Source of the DNA: Arabidopsis thaliana
Lineage: Eukaryota; Streptophyta; Magnoliopsida; Brassicales; Brassicaceae
NCBI RefSeq assembly: GCF_000001735.4
Contig: NC_003070.9
Span: 21,065,971-21,129,970, forward strand
DNA: 64,000 nucleotides
Direction: 5' to 3'
The position numbers were made by a program, and so were the translations under genes. How positions within the stretch are numbered: position 1 is the stretch's first letter; each line of letters begins with the position of its first letter. The notes under the pieces were generated by a model that saw only the letters and a list, made by a program, of their open reading frames with translations, was not told the origin of the DNA and ran no database searches. Below, in pieces: positions 1 through 13,051 of the stretch.

Positions 1-3000
1 GAGTCCATTAACGTTTTCCATCAAAACTCATTCTCATTGTCTTTTGTTTGTAAAACTACTAACTTTGTTGTACTAAAGAAAAACTAACAAAATCAATGGT
101 TATATGATAAGTATTCCACATCAATCTGAAGATGCAACCTTTGATTCAGTTCTTATACTAAGTCCAAAATTAGTTCAACAGATCAAAGCAACTTGGAGTT
201 AACTTTTGGAAATCGATAGAGTCGATCTATTACAGTTAACTATGGATACTAGAAGCTTGGTGATTGCTCGAGTAATTACCCGATATATTTAACCGCAACA
301 TAATATATAGAATATCGATCCACAAAGACAAAATATACTCGATTTTTGATACTCGTTTTATGTTAAAGCGGAAAAGTTGTTTGTTTGGTTTTTCAGATTT
401 TTAAATAAAAAACCCAAGTAAATTAACAATTAAACTTATAAATTAAAGACATTGTACACTAGGGTATTTCAAAGAACAATGACTAGCAAAAGAAATCTAA
501 TAGGGAGTTCAATTAAGGTATCTCAAACATGAACATAAATTTAAACTAACTCTCTAAATATGATTACTCAACTACTAAACTCTCATTTGTAGTTTTCTAA
601 TCAAATTTGGATTATCGAGTTGGATCATTTGGTTCACAATGCGTTCTAACGTCAACTCTCGTTGTCAGCCTATCACTTGTCCAATGTGTCACAAGATAAG
701 TTGATGCCCAACCATATACCACAATAGCTACATAATAGACTGTGAATTATTGCGCCACTATATGCATGCCATGTTTTTATGAAAAAGCTGATATAGCTCC
801 TAAATGATGGTGATGATCTATCATAGGTGAAAGTGCAAGAGAAGGAGCTAGAGTACAAGAACATTGACAGCTTTGATGAGAATGCACTTGAGAATTTATG
901 TAGCTGCCATATGATTAGCAGTCTAGCCCAATACGGATTTAATGCAAAAATTGCAACAAAACCAAAAAATGTAACATTTAAACGATTGACTTGACATGTG
1001 GTACAATCCTATAAGTTATTAACTTTGAAAATCATATTTAATATAATAAGATTAAAATAGTTAACAAACAACAAATTATAACTAACAAAAACAAAATTCC
1101 ACATACTAACTAAAAAAAGCTTTATGAATAGAATGACATTGAAGCAATGATGACAGTTTTGAAGAGTTTTTTTTAGGTTTGATGAGAAAATAGAACACTA
1201 TCTATTTGTTTATATCTATGTGAGTATTTTGAATCTTAATATTTTTAGTATTAATAATTGACTGTAAAATTTCCATAATTATTGTATTTTATGTAATAAC
1301 ATTGTATAATTTCTTAAATCTTTTTTTGGTAAGAAAAAGTAATCATTTTTGTTTTAGAATTAGTACCTTCAAATTATAATTAGTAAATAACTTTTTAATT
1401 TCTATTTTTATTGAATAAGATACATATAATTTTTTTATAATTTTCTTATTAACGTTTTTAAAATTGTTTATTTTTCTTATAAATATTTTTAAATTTATAA
1501 GAAACTTTTATTTTACATTTGTGAAAATCTAAAATCGCTAAAATTGACATGTGGCACAATCGTGTGAGTTACCACTTAATCTAAATATATAACACTTAAA
1601 ATAGTTATATGCGATTAAGAACCATAAACCAATTGAAGGTGGTAGGTACTTAGGTAGTATAGATCGTTGAAGTTGCTAATAGCTATATTCGATCTCTAAG
1701 CTTTTATTTTAATTTTTTTCTCTCATCAGACTTTTTATCTTTTGTTTTTTGCATGTGACGCAGTCGGTTTTAAAGTCTTGTATTATAACTATCTTCCATT
1801 TTGGTAATATAAATTCACATTTTATCAAAAAAAAAGTATATATATTTGTTTCCATTACCAAAAAAATTCGAACCTTGCGCTTCATAGTTTATTTTTTTAC
1901 ACGCTATCCAGCCCTAATGATTATTCCTATGTAGATTATAATGTGTCACAGTATCAGCATTTCGAAAAATTAAAACTGAAATCATTTATTTCATCTTTAT
2001 TGCTTATGTTCGAAAAAACTTGGCTTGTTTGTTTTTTTTTTTAAAAATATTGTTACCAATGAATTGAAACTAACGTCCACGGAGAATGTTATTTGATGAA
2101 CACTAGTCAAAAAATTTCTACATATTTTTTTTTGTGTGTGCAAAATTTCTACAAGATTATCTCACCGATAAAACCTTTTTGAATCCATATTTGTTGGAAC
2201 CACAAAATTAGCCATGATTTCTTAGGACATTATCCATTTTACTAGCTTTTTTAACAAAGAACCATTTAACCAATTTGACCATTAAATTAACTGAGATGAT
2301 CTAAATACTTTATTTATGCAAACACGTTCATACCTCTTACACTAAACATATAAACCAATACATATATACCAATACGAATTTCTACTAAACTAACCCAGAC
2401 TTCTTGTATCTCTAATCACTTTTTACTTATTAAACCAACTTATGTCTTACTTTCATATAAAATGAAGTTAACTTAATGGTTAATTTATGGAGTATTTAAT
2501 TGGTCTCACATACTCTCTATTATCTCTAGTACGTAGATAACTTTCTTGATCAACTTCATAAATCTTCATTTCTTTTTAAAATATTACCTCATTCTTGAAT
2601 AAACGTTAGTGTGACAAGTCATCAAGTCACATACTCACATCTTAAATCACTCCAAGATCATTCTAAAATGAAAATCCTAATCAGCTCTCTTGTTCTCACT
2701 TTCCTCCCCATTTTGTTAAATGTTAAACCAAAAACAAAAATATTTTATATCCCTCTGTTCATATCTATAATGCACATTATTTGGATAACAAAAATCTTAA
2801 CCCTCTCCTCACTTCACTTTATGCTTACAAAAGTTTAGCATTTGTAGAGGATTTTTTATTGGTTTCCCTGCTGTAAGGCAGTTTGTCTACGTCGATACGG
2901 GGAGCACCTTAAAAAGCAAAACAGTTTATTTGGGAAAATAGAATTGTAATATGTAGAAGATGTTGTCATATGTCTGTTATAAATTTGTTGTTTTGTTCAT

Positions 3001-5177
3001 TTTAATATTTTAATAAATTATTTAAAATTTAAATCTGTAAGACTTTAAATCATGTAAATATAAGCAAACTAAATAGATATATAATGGAAAAAAAACTCAT
3101 AACAACATCTAATTTTGATTATGTATTGTTATTTTAGATAGAAAATACATCATCTCTCTTAAGAGTTTTGAATTTGACATTCAGATTTTTTTTGCCTAAA
3201 ACATTTTTCTCCCCAATAGACTTTGTAAATGACATATTTTCAAAAAAAACAATTAAAACTAAAATCCAAGTTTTTGTTGCGTTTCTATGTAGAAGATTTA
3301 TGTATGTTTGTCTTATGATTTGGTGTTTTTCTCTTAAAATATGAAAGAGTTAAAAGACTAGTAAATTAGAAGTCATATTACTCCCAAACAAGGCCATCCC
3401 AAATCCCAAATATTTTTTTGTTACCCACTAAAAAACAAAAAAAAAATACAAAAATTGGTAAAATTTTCATGACAAGCTTGAACAAAAGTACATTTTACCG
3501 AAGTGTTAAAAGTATTAGCAAGTGGTGACAATTCCAAACAAAAATGTTGAAGTTCAAACAAAAATAATTTTTAAAGAATATTTATGTTTTTAATCCCTTA
3601 GAGTAACTTACTCATAAATCAAAATATAAAAGAGAAGTCCTGCCTAGTAAGGTTTAACTATGAAATGTGAGGTATGATCATGCAAAATATAAATATTGAA
3701 GAATTTTGCTAAAATTACATGAACTTATCATTGATTATAATGAAAACCGACAATCGTATTAATTTCATTTACCAAAAATATCCTCTCTATGATTGATATT
3801 AAATGTAAATAGGATTTAATATGTGGTATACCGTGAAACAAGTTTTGTATCTACAATCTAGTTAAATCAACTTAATTTGACATGTCTAATATCCTAATAT
3901 TGGTGGTGTTAGCAAAATAATAAAATGATTTACCCGTATTGTAGAATAGAATTAATGATATTTTAAATTTATATGAATATTGATCCTAACCCAATCTGCC
4001 ATATAACATGTCTTGTAGTATTTTTCAACTTTTTTATATTTTTAACGGTTCATAATACTCTTTCAAAAAAATTCTGTATTTTTTAAATATATCAATAATA
4101 AAAATTTAAAATTTATTTGGTATAGTTAAATGGTTTGACTAAAGAACCAGATCAAACTAGTACAAACTTTTAAATTTGGAATGCAGTTTATGTCTTTCTT
4201 TTTTAATCTAAAATCCAATTCCAAAATCTCAAATCAGTTTTTGACATTTGTTCTTCATGTTGACCTAAATTACAACATGAATTTTTGTTTTTTTTTTAAA
4301 ATAAAAAATCTATAACTTTGTTCACTATTTTAACTACGATTTTTAATAGATTAGCCATCAAACTTTTGTATAATTACTAAAATTTCTGTATTATATGTCT
4401 AATTAGAAAAATTATCGATAATCATGTACCAGATTTTATAGGGAGAGAAGCACAAATGAAGAAAAATCAAAATTAAACACTAGTAAACATTTAAGTATAA
4501 GGCAATGACAACCCTAAAAAAAAACCTCAGAGAAAAACTAGGGTTTGTAGGAGAAAGAAGAAGAACATGCTTAAGCAACTCCAAACACAAGGACCTGATG
4601 AGGCTACATTACTTAAGTTAGTACCAAAAAGTTTGACATTTGTTCTGATTATGGTTAGACACGAATAGTTTAGGAAAATTGTTATCCTTGCCCAATTGTT
4701 TGTTGAGAGTATACTTAATCCTGAGGCTTCTCAACTGATGGTGCTTAATTATGTAGGATACTAATTTTATTTTTCTTGTTCTGAAAGATCCCACCAACGA
4801 AGGTACACCACTTCCTCTTGATTCTCCTTGGACTCATCTCCAATATATTATTTAAGTGTAGTTTTGGTCAATGGAAAATCTAACAAAAGAACGATATATA
4901 CACGGGAAAGACAAACAAACTGAAAAGGCAAATTCGTGCAACTCACGTGAGAAGAAATTGTGTCATTGTTAGTTTATTCAGTTTGGTATGAAGAATGCGG
5001 TTTTGAAAATTTTCTTATACCCTCTAGACTAAGGAGGAACTGATGTACAATAAATCACTCTCTTTTCTGTTTTATTTATATAACAAACACCAACAAATAG
5101 GATGCTCACAATCGTCATAGGGACATGAATAAACAACAAACACAAATGTAGTCAGAAAGCAACATGAGATAGTGACC
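1..5177. other. Gene-free AT-rich stretch with degenerate repeats
   Basis: I see no convincing gene. Open frames are short and AT-driven. The motif TTGACATGTGG followed by ACAATC occurs near 988-1010 and again near 1545-1565, suggesting diverged copies of one repeat. Positions 3955-4007 resemble 37736-37795 inside a Helitron. Around 4680-4770 there is an open run of about 30 codons with no recognisable family. The whole stretch looks like old transposon remains. Confidence 0.6.
3955..4110 (-). mobile_element. Degenerate Helitron fragment
   Basis: The segment shares an interrupted match with 37736-37795, including GATATT, TAAATTT, GATCC, AACCC and CCATATAAC in the same order and spacing. The latter lies inside a Helitron with readable termini. 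No terminal hairpin or CTRR end is visible here, so this is probably a truncated old copy. Confidence 0.4.
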
Positions 5178-5666
5178 CTAGACCGACACTAGTTGGTTTG
5201 GTGGGTCAACACCACCCAATGAATTTGCTGGTAGATTTATGACATCTCGGAAAGCTATGTACAATACGGCGAAGAGCCACGCAAGCCATAGGGGAACAAC
5301 GATAAGAGAAAAGATGGAAGACACAACAGATATGAGCAAGAGAGCTGCGAGAGCACCAAAGAGATGGCTTATATGTCCCACGAGCATGCGAAACGATACG
5401 ATGCGAAGTTTGATCTCGTAGATACGAAGAAAGGCGTAGATCAATATGAGAACCCAGTAACAAAGGAAAGTGGCTCGATGAGTCTCGAACATAACAGATG
5501 TAGAGACAACTGCATTGGTTCCGATAGCCGACAGGTCGCTGAGCTGGAGAAATCCAAAAACACCGGCGTTCATTAACACCACGAGCTTGTGCACCGCTGC
5601 AGAATACAACTCGTGATTTGGCTCCTCATCCCCGGAGCTATGGAGAGTCGTGTGATTAGCGGACAT
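5178..5666 (-). CDS. Small multi-pass membrane protein of unknown function
   Basis: This is a single-exon frame of 162 residues when started at the ATG at 5666. The frame stays open upstream, but that part is polar and falls over the probable promoter; a TATA-like run sits at 5725-5732 about 60 bp upstream of this start. The first 30 residues are hydrophilic. Hydrophobic segments follow at roughly 35-55, 70-90 and 100-145, the last long enough for two passes. No signal-type cleavage site, catalytic motif or known domain is recognised. I infer an integral membrane protein and cannot name its function. A strictly Brassicaceae-specific family is possible. Confidence 0.6.
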   Translation of the reverse strand: MSANHTTLHSSGDEEPNHELYSAAVHKLVVLMNAGVFGFLQLSDLSAIGTNAVVSTSVMFETHRATFLCYWVLILIYAFLRIYEIKLRIVSFRMLVGHISHLFGALAALLLISVVSSIFSLIVVPLWLAWLFAVLYIAFRDVINLPANSLGGVDPPNQLVSV

Positions 5667-5756
5667 ATTTTGTTTTGTTTTGTTTTGTGGTACGTTTTTG
5701 GTTTTTATTGTATCATACGTAGAGTTTATATAGGTAATACGTATCGCCGACGTCAC

Positions 5757-7395
5757 ATGGGCACGTACTATCTATGAAATTGACAAAAATCAAAATGTAT
5801 CAATAAGTTTTTTTATCGTTTTGGAATTTGGATGGTTCGCATATGCTCGTCATTGACATTGACGGACTTCTTTTTTTTCCGTCCATTGACCGACTTTGTC
5901 TCTTCGCATGGAGAGATAGCATAATAATTAATATAACAAAAGTAGTTTCAACTAATTCTAATTGTATAAATTTCAATTAATATGATGAATAATTTACACA
6001 TTTAACTTCCGAATGCAAATGTTAGTAAATTAATGAACATTCGAGTTGCAGGCACGCTTCCAAATAGTCAAACTAAACTAATGGCATTGGATCCTTGCAT
6101 ATGATTATAGTAAAAGATTACGTACATGAAAATATAATGTAATTTATAAATAATAAACTATTAGGTAGTTTATTGGTACTATGTGCGGGTTGAAATAATT
6201 ACTAAGTCTCTAAATATATTGTAGTTTTAGTTACAAAATTTATTGTATTATTATCCAAAATATGAAATCTGTATGTATTATGGAACATGTAATCTACTTT
6301 TTTTTGTTATTCGAATCAATGAATTTTCATATTGGAATTCTCTTAATCCGTAAAATGATTGAGAACAATGTGAAAATAGAGGTACAAACATAAATAAAGA
6401 TTTGTGAGTCAAATTTAAAGAAACTTAATTAAAAGTAACAACTTACAAAATAATAAGAATGTCTTAAGCTTAAAATTTGATTAATTAATTTATACTCTAA
6501 ATTCATAATATAACAAATTATAAAATTACCATTCAATTTCTAAATAAAAACTTTAAAAAAATATATAAAGAAAATTCCAATCTTCATCTGAAACTAAATA
6601 TCTAAATGAAAAAAATAACATATCCAAAATTTCACAATCTGAATCTAGAAATTTCAATTTAAATTTCTAATTCTAAAAATTGAGAACGGCTCCTAAATAT
6701 ACTAATCTAAATAGAAATCTAACAATGAAATTTAAAATCATTGAGAGAATTGATATTGAGTGAGAGATATCAAGAGAGTTTAAATGAGAGAAACATATCT
6801 TTATAGAGATGTGAATGAAGAGAGAAGTGAGATTGAGTGGTAGAGATCAAGAGCGTTTAAGTGAACGACGAGCGAGAATTGAGTAGAGAAAAACACACAC
6901 ACACCAAAAGTAACAATATTGTTGAATTATTCTTAAACAGATGACTTCGTACGTGGTTTCTCAACCACTCTTTTATCACTCTTTTACTAGCTTACAAGAG
7001 TGAACATTTTTCATTTCATAAGACACACAACACAAGAACACCAATAGGGTTTATGCTACAGACAAGAGGACTTATTCTTCTTCCTATATCTTACTTTTCA
7101 ATTGCTTAATAAACTTAAGAAAACACATTTCTACGCAATGTATTTAGTAGCACCAAACAGACACAATACATAGATAGATATAGATATTGATAACATAGCT
7201 GCATCTCGCTCTTCTCCGTCTTCTTCTCATCCCAACCATTGTTTTTCTCGAAACCTACACACAGTTGAATCAAGATTCCGATGAAAATGTGTCTGTGTAG
7301 GTTCTTTTACACAACTAACAGAGCTTCATATATACCAGATTCTCTCAAGTCTGATTCGAATTAGTTCCTCCATGTTCTCAATCTTTGTATGTGCA
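5757..7395. other. Intergenic region without a gene
   Basis: No coding region is supported. It is strongly AT-rich. Near 6755-6790 and 6832-6865 there is a diverged 77-bp direct repeat (ATTGAGTG, then AGAGAT, then CAAGAG, then GTTTAA). The right end holds the 3' untranslated region of Di19. Confidence 0.6.
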
Positions 7396-8755
7396 TTAGA
7401 CTTCATCGAAAATGGCTGATGACAAGAGCCTCTGAACAAACTCTGATTTGTGCCTCCTCTCTTCCCGATCTTTTAACGAGACCGGTGAGATGAACACTTG
7501 TCTCTTGCTGAACAAGTTCAATGCTAATCAAAAACTAAACCTTCAAAAAACTCTATAATCTAATAAAGAAAGCTAATATAGAATCTATACCGCTCTATCT
7601 GTTTATCCTCGGATACGTTTTTGGTTTGGCGTGGCGCAGGAGAACTCTGTGATCGTGTAGGTGAGATAAATGACGACAGGAGAGGATCAGGAGTTACACT
7701 TGACGCAACAGAACCATTACGAGAAGTAAATCCTAACAACCTTTGTAGATCTCCTTCTCTTAGTTCTTTCCGAAGAAGTGAAAGTGTCGAATTGGTACCG
7801 CTTTTTCGTGACTTTCTCTTTCGCTGCAAGTAAAACTCATTAAGGAATTCAACAGAGGAATGTGATTCCATGGTGAGAAACTAAGAATATCTGTAAGTTA
7901 TAAACGTAGAAATTGAAAAAAGGATATCTTAAATAAACTCCCATGGTGAAGCGTTTGTGTGCTACGATATCAACTCCCACTTTAAGAGAACAAACAGGGC
8001 ATACCTGAAAAATCCAATGTACACATTTGCTATATAATTTTTGATTCCAAGTTGATTTGATAGTAAAGACCAGTAGAGAGCAATACCGCGTTCTTCGACT
8101 CTAAAGTATGTTCATCATCTATGTGACAGCACAACCCGATGATATCATACGATTCTGCACAGAACGGGCAAGCAAACTCCTCCTGGAAATCATCATCTCC
8201 ATCTATTTCTTCAAAGCCCATTAACATTTCTACAATTTTCAAACATAAAAGATCATATATATTTGCAAGTATGATACTGGTAAAAGCACAAAATTTCATC
8301 TAGCCAAGTAACAACAATATGAAAGAAAAACAAAACTAGACTCCATGAGACAACCTGCTGAATCATGTTAACCTAGATAGGAACATCCAGTTTTTTTGTT
8401 GTCTTTATTTCAGAAGCAAATCTATTACAGCTCCTAAACACAACAAGTTTAAGAATTTTTCTTACATAGCTCAAAAACCTATATAGCCAGAAACATAAAT
8501 ATGAGTCAAACTGTTCTTTCACTTACATAACTAACCAAATAATTTCGCATAAAGTCAAGAAAACACGATATTTGAATCAAACTCATGTGATAAAAAAAGT
8601 TTGAAACTTTATTCAAATATTCCCTTCTTGAGAGCTCAAAAATCAAAATTACCAAACTTACAAAGCTCAAAATCAAAGTTGACATAAAGGTACTGTAGTT
8701 TCTCACCAGATCGGGATCGAAGCGTAGCTAGAAATCTCTTGGAATCAGCGTCCAT
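7396..8755 (-). CDS. DI19: Di19 drought-induced zinc-finger protein, with a 1-bp frameshift
   Basis: Di19 proteins are nuclear C2H2-type zinc-finger regulators of stress responses. Exons read 8755-8707, 8229-8087, 8004-7928, 7829-7591 and 7507-7396. The first finger (CPFC, then CHIDDEH) and the C-terminal Di19 region are clear. The third intron, 7927-7830, begins ATATCCTTTT and ends TTTTAC with TTCCTTAAT just before the end, so it is an AT-AC, U12-type intron. Exon lengths sum to 620, one short of the 621 expected for the usual 206-residue protein as I remember it. The missing base lies at about 7955-7956, where the frame changes after VAH from the family motif ITLHHG to KRFTMG. Read literally, the protein stops near 7760 after about 112 residues and loses its second finger. 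Either this genome carries a loss-of-function allele or the assembly has an error here. Confidence 0.85.
7830..7927 (-). other. U12-type AT-AC intron in Di19
   Basis: On the minus strand the 98-bp intron starts with ATATCCTTT, which matches the minor-spliceosome donor consensus, and ends in AC rather than AG. The element TTCCTTAAT lies about ten bases before the 3' end and matches the U12 branch-site consensus TTCCTTRAY. No GT donor occurs at the expected exon end, and using the AC end restores the family sequence (LQRKRK) at the start of the next exon. Confidence 0.88.
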
Positions 8756-9404
8756 CTTTGCCCCTACGAAATTGTCGAACTTTTGGAGCAAATAGAAGGA
8801 CGAATTTGTAATAAATCTCAAGCCGGATCGATCCTGAATAGATGAAGAAGAAGACGATGATTTCTTGGTAGGAGGAGAGAGGAAGAGAAAGTGCGTTGTG
8901 AATGAGGACTATTATCGATTTCTCAGAAATGGTGAGACCGGTTCTCGACATTCCAGTTCCCGGTTTGTTGATTTGTTCCGGTTATCAGTCCCGGTTCTTC
9001 AATTTTATCTCGTATCATCGATTCTGATGGACCGGTTAACAAATTCCAAATCCCGGTTGGTATTTGTCTGGTATTATCGACTTTCAGAAATGATGGACCG
9101 GTTCTCGAATTTCCAAATCCCGGTCGTTTTTCTCTTCCGGTTTATAGTCGCAATTCGTTGTTTTCTTTGGTATTATCGGTTTTGCAGAAATTATGGACCG
9201 GTTATTGGATTCATATTCCCGGTTTTGTTGTGTGTTTGTCCGGTTTATAGTCCGGGTTCGTTGCTTTCTCTGAGTTTGTATTTCTTATGTTATTTATTTC
9301 TGGAGCCCTAAATTTATCAATCGAACAGAGCAAATCGTTTCCTTCTTCCGAACAGAGTTCATCATCCATCGCCGGAGTAGCTGTCTTCTTCTTCTTCTTT
9401 TTCC
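8756..9404. promoter_or_regulatory. Bidirectional promoter between Di19 and the CwfJ-like gene
   Basis: The two genes diverge from this interval. It holds the start of Di19 transcription on the left and the 5' untranslated exon of the CwfJ-like gene on the right; that exon ends near 9404 at a GTAAGT donor. The centre is a diverged tandem repeat rich in CCGGT. Confidence 0.6.
8928..9265. repeat. Diverged ~100-bp tandem repeat rich in CCGGT
   Basis: Four units begin near 8928, 9027, 9091 and 9193. Each carries a GACCGGTT core followed by TTCC and CCCGGT. Three spacings are 99, 64 and 102 bp, so one unit appears shortened. The repeat lies in the shared promoter of two divergent genes. Confidence 0.65.
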
Positions 9405-9968
9405 GGTAAGTTTCCTGAGAATTAGTTCTTTATTCTTCATTAACGAAGATAAAGGAGACATATTTGCTTAAGATTGCTCTCTGTTTCAATTCTCTAGTTT
9501 CTTAAATTCTCCAATTTGGTTCCAATCGAAGTACAGTATATTGGTCGTCGTGTTGCATTTCGATTGAAGTTTGTTTATGGGTTTTCTTAAGATCTCTCAA
9601 TCAGTAGGGTTTAGAATCTATAGGATCAAATTTAGTTTCAAACTTTCAATCTCGTTGCTTTAAGCTTTAATAACATCTACCTAGTGACCTACAAGCTTAG
9701 CACTAGTAAAGTATGATCTTACTGATCAGAGGATTGTAATTTGTAAATATTGTGGCTGAGGTTTGCTTAGTCAAATAATGTGCTTGCATCTTGCTTTTGG
9801 TATTGCTGATTTTGTTGATCTCTGGATCTTGTTCTGTTTACAGTAGTATCATGGCTATGACATGGTCTAATTTGTTTTCTGTTTTGTGTAGGTTTGAAGT
9901 TTGCTTCGCTCTGCCTTTGAAGTCTGTTGATTATTTCTCCAACAGGACCTTGGACAGATATTGTTAAT

Positions 9969-12638
9969 ATGTTTTCTGGGATAAAGATCATACCTCGTGA
10001 TGAGGTAAAGTTTCTAGTTTCATATGATCCTGAATTTTCTTTTGTGTTTATTCATCTTGGATTGAGTTTGATGTTATTTTTCTTTGCTATTAGGTGCATG
10101 ATGATAGTTGGGAGGGGGAAAGAGAGAAATCTAAAGGTGGGAAGGATAGAAGAAGAAAGAACAAGGACGTAAATAGAAAGGAGCGTAGGGGAGAAGGAAG
10201 TAAGAGAGATGGGAAGAAGATTGCCAAGAGTGGAGATGGCGAGACCGTTGATGATGACTTGCTTGAAGGGGATATTGTTAGAAAGAAAATGGGTCTCGAT
10301 TGGATGCTGCCGCCAACCCGAAAGGCTGATCCAAACCCTGCTTCAGATGTAGAGGATAAATTTGAAGAAAGTGCACCTGAGGTGAGGGAATTTTTATTTG
10401 AGAGTATCTTTCTAACAAGTCCGTATTAGATAGTTAAGTTAATGCTTTTTATTTTCTCTGCCAGGTAACTAAAGTTAACCCAAGGGAACTAAATCCTTAT
10501 TTGAAAGAAAATGGAACCGGTTATCCAGAGGAAGAATCTGAGAAAAAACATGGTAAAGACCAGCTTTTACCTTCTTCGGTTGTTGGAGATGGGGGTGCAA
10601 GTTGGAGAATGAAAGCACTCAAGCGTGCGAAAGAACAGGCTGCGAGAGAAGGGCTAAGGCTTGAGGAGGTAAGTTTTGTATTGATTTACGATTAATATAG
10701 TCTCGTTGGTCTTTGAGTATTGCCTTATCATTTTGAGGGTTATGCAGGTTGCTGGCGAGCGATATGGTTCTCTTGGTAACCTTGTTGAGTCTGTCGCATC
10801 TCAAAGAGCAGCTCCATCTCGTGCCCATTTGAATGCCATAAATAATAGAAGAAGAGGGGAAAATGAAAAGAATGATTCAGAAAAAAAACCAAAAGAAAGA
10901 ATTTCTGAGAAGGTACATGAACCGCTAATGTACTGTTTCATACTGGTTAGTACTGTTTCATACTGGGAATTATGACAGCTTATATTCTAACTTCGTGACG
11001 TATTTTATTTGAAGGGTAATAATCGGGAGTATTTGAAAGGTGAGTCGTTGAACCATCGTGTATTGAGAGCCCCCAAAACCGACCCTTCTTTATCCTGGGG
11101 AAAGAGAAAGAGCCAAACTCATAGAAACGAAGACTCGAAGCTGATATCTGAAGCTGCAGCTCACATGAATAAGTTTTCCAATGACGGAAATTTCATGAAG
11201 GAAATGCTTTCTAAGCAGAAGAATGTATCAGTGTCTCCCGTAGAGACTCGTGGAGATCACAGAAGTGATGTGGAGCAGGAAGCATTACCGTCAGAGACCA
11301 ATAAGGATGACGAAGGGACTCTTCCGAGTATGGAAAATTTAAGTGTGAATAAACTGGCTGCTAAAGCCTTACAGCTCCGTATGAAGGGGAAACATGAAGA
11401 AGCCCAGAAAATTATGGTGAGACAATAACTTTGAAATTCCCAATCATTCACTTGCCTTGTGCCTGAGTCTTTTTTCTAACAGTTTTTCCTGAGTCTGATT
11501 AGTTGAGCTGTTTTTCCTGCTTACTTCTGAAGTGAATTCTCTTGATATTTACAGGAAGAAGCGGAAAGGCTGAAAGCAAAACAAGCTGTTGGAGACGATT
11601 CATCCAAAGACCACCACTCCATCAGAACCGCAGTGAGGTAAGTTTAGTTTACTTTTATTTCTGAGCTGTTTAGGGCGTTTCTTTTTTTTTTGTCAAATCG
11701 TTCTGATTTTAAAATGCCTCTTTTTCTTACTCATTAGATATCCTGTCAAAGATATGTCGGGTAGAAGGAAGAATGAAGATGATACGGATATGCATCTAGC
11801 CAAGAGCATAATGCAGAACAAACAGTACAAAACATCGAATCAAGCTGCTGATGATGAGTATGAATATGGAGACGCTCCAAGCAAAAAGTCCCGGAAGCGG
11901 GAATCGTCAAGTAACATTCCTGAAAAGGACAACCGTGTGAAACGTATTATGACCCAGCAAGAACGCTGTCTCTTCTGTTTTGAGAACCCAAAGCGGCCGA
12001 AACATTTAGTTGTGTCCATTGCCAACTTCACCTATCTGATGTTACCACAACATCAGCCCCTTGTCCAAGGCCATTGCTGTATCTTGCCAATGCAGCACGA
12101 GGCAGCCAGCAGAAGTGTTGACGACAATGTTTGGGACGAGATTCGTAATTTCAAAAAGTGTCTTATAATGATGTATGCAAAAGAAGGAAAAGACGCAGTG
12201 TTTCTGGAGACAGTGATTGGTTTGTCTCAGCAACGTCGCCACTGTTTGATCGAGTGTATCCCAATCCCCCAAGAGATAGCAAAAGAAGGTCCTTTATACT
12301 TCAAGAAGGCGATCGATGAAGCGGAAAGTGAATGGAGTCAGCACAATGCGAAGAAGCTCATAGACACTAGCGTGAAAGGTCTGAGGAACTCTATACCGAA
12401 GAATTTCCCTTACTTCCACGTTGAGTTTGGTTTAGACAAAGGGTTTGTTCACGTGATTGATGATGAACAACAGTTCAATAGCAATCTTGGACTAAATGTA
12501 ATCAGAGGAATGCTCGAGTTACCAGAAGAAGATATGTATAGACGTAGAAGGCAGGAGTCGGTGGAGAGCCAGAAGAAGGCGGTTGCGACCTTTGCCCGCG
12601 AATGGGAACACTTTGATTGGACGAAACAGCTTGATTAA
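9969..12638 (+). CDS. CwfJ/CWF19-like spliceosome-associated protein
   Basis: The protein belongs to the CwfJ family (Schizosaccharomyces Cwf19, animal CWF19L2), which acts with the late spliceosome and intron-lariat turnover in the nucleus. Exons read 9969-10004, 10094-10381, 10465-10668, 10748-10912, 11015-11416, 11555-11637 and 11738-12638, giving 692 residues. A 5' untranslated intron (about 9405-9891) precedes the start, and 9969 is the first ATG after it. The N-terminal two thirds is charged, lysine- and arginine-rich and probably disordered. The CwfJ C1 domain starts near residue 467 with ERCLFCFENP and holds a HIT-like segment near 505; the C2 domain follows to the end (EWEHFDWTKQLD). 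It shares a promoter region with Di19. Confidence 0.93.
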
Positions 12639-13051
12639 TAACATCTATGGCTTGCTCGGTAATGTCATGTTTTTTTTCAACACAAGCATTTTTCGGATGA
12701 CATTGCTCTAGTAAAGAATGTTTGTTTGACCATTGTTTGTCTTTAAATGTGTAGCTATATATGTTGAGATCAGGATGATATCGATAATGGTCCAATCAAA
12801 AGCTTTAAGAGTTGATTATAAAGTTACCACATGAAAGTAAACTTGATTTGCAACAATACATGAATAATTTTCGAATCTTTAAAATCAACCAAATCATGAG
12901 AGATACATTAGTGATTGGGGCATGTGGGATTCCAAAGATTCTACCTAGTTCTAGTTGGTTTTCACAGATAATTTATTTTATGGTCTAGACAATTGAACAT
13001 GGAATTGAAATTTTGATACAACACGACACTCATACACAAAAGAAGTAAGCC

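Noticed and set aside
7930-8010. Alternative GT donor to rescue the Di19 frame
   Set aside because: GT dinucleotides in exon 3 would delete the second zinc finger, and none gives the conserved LQRKRK junction in frame.
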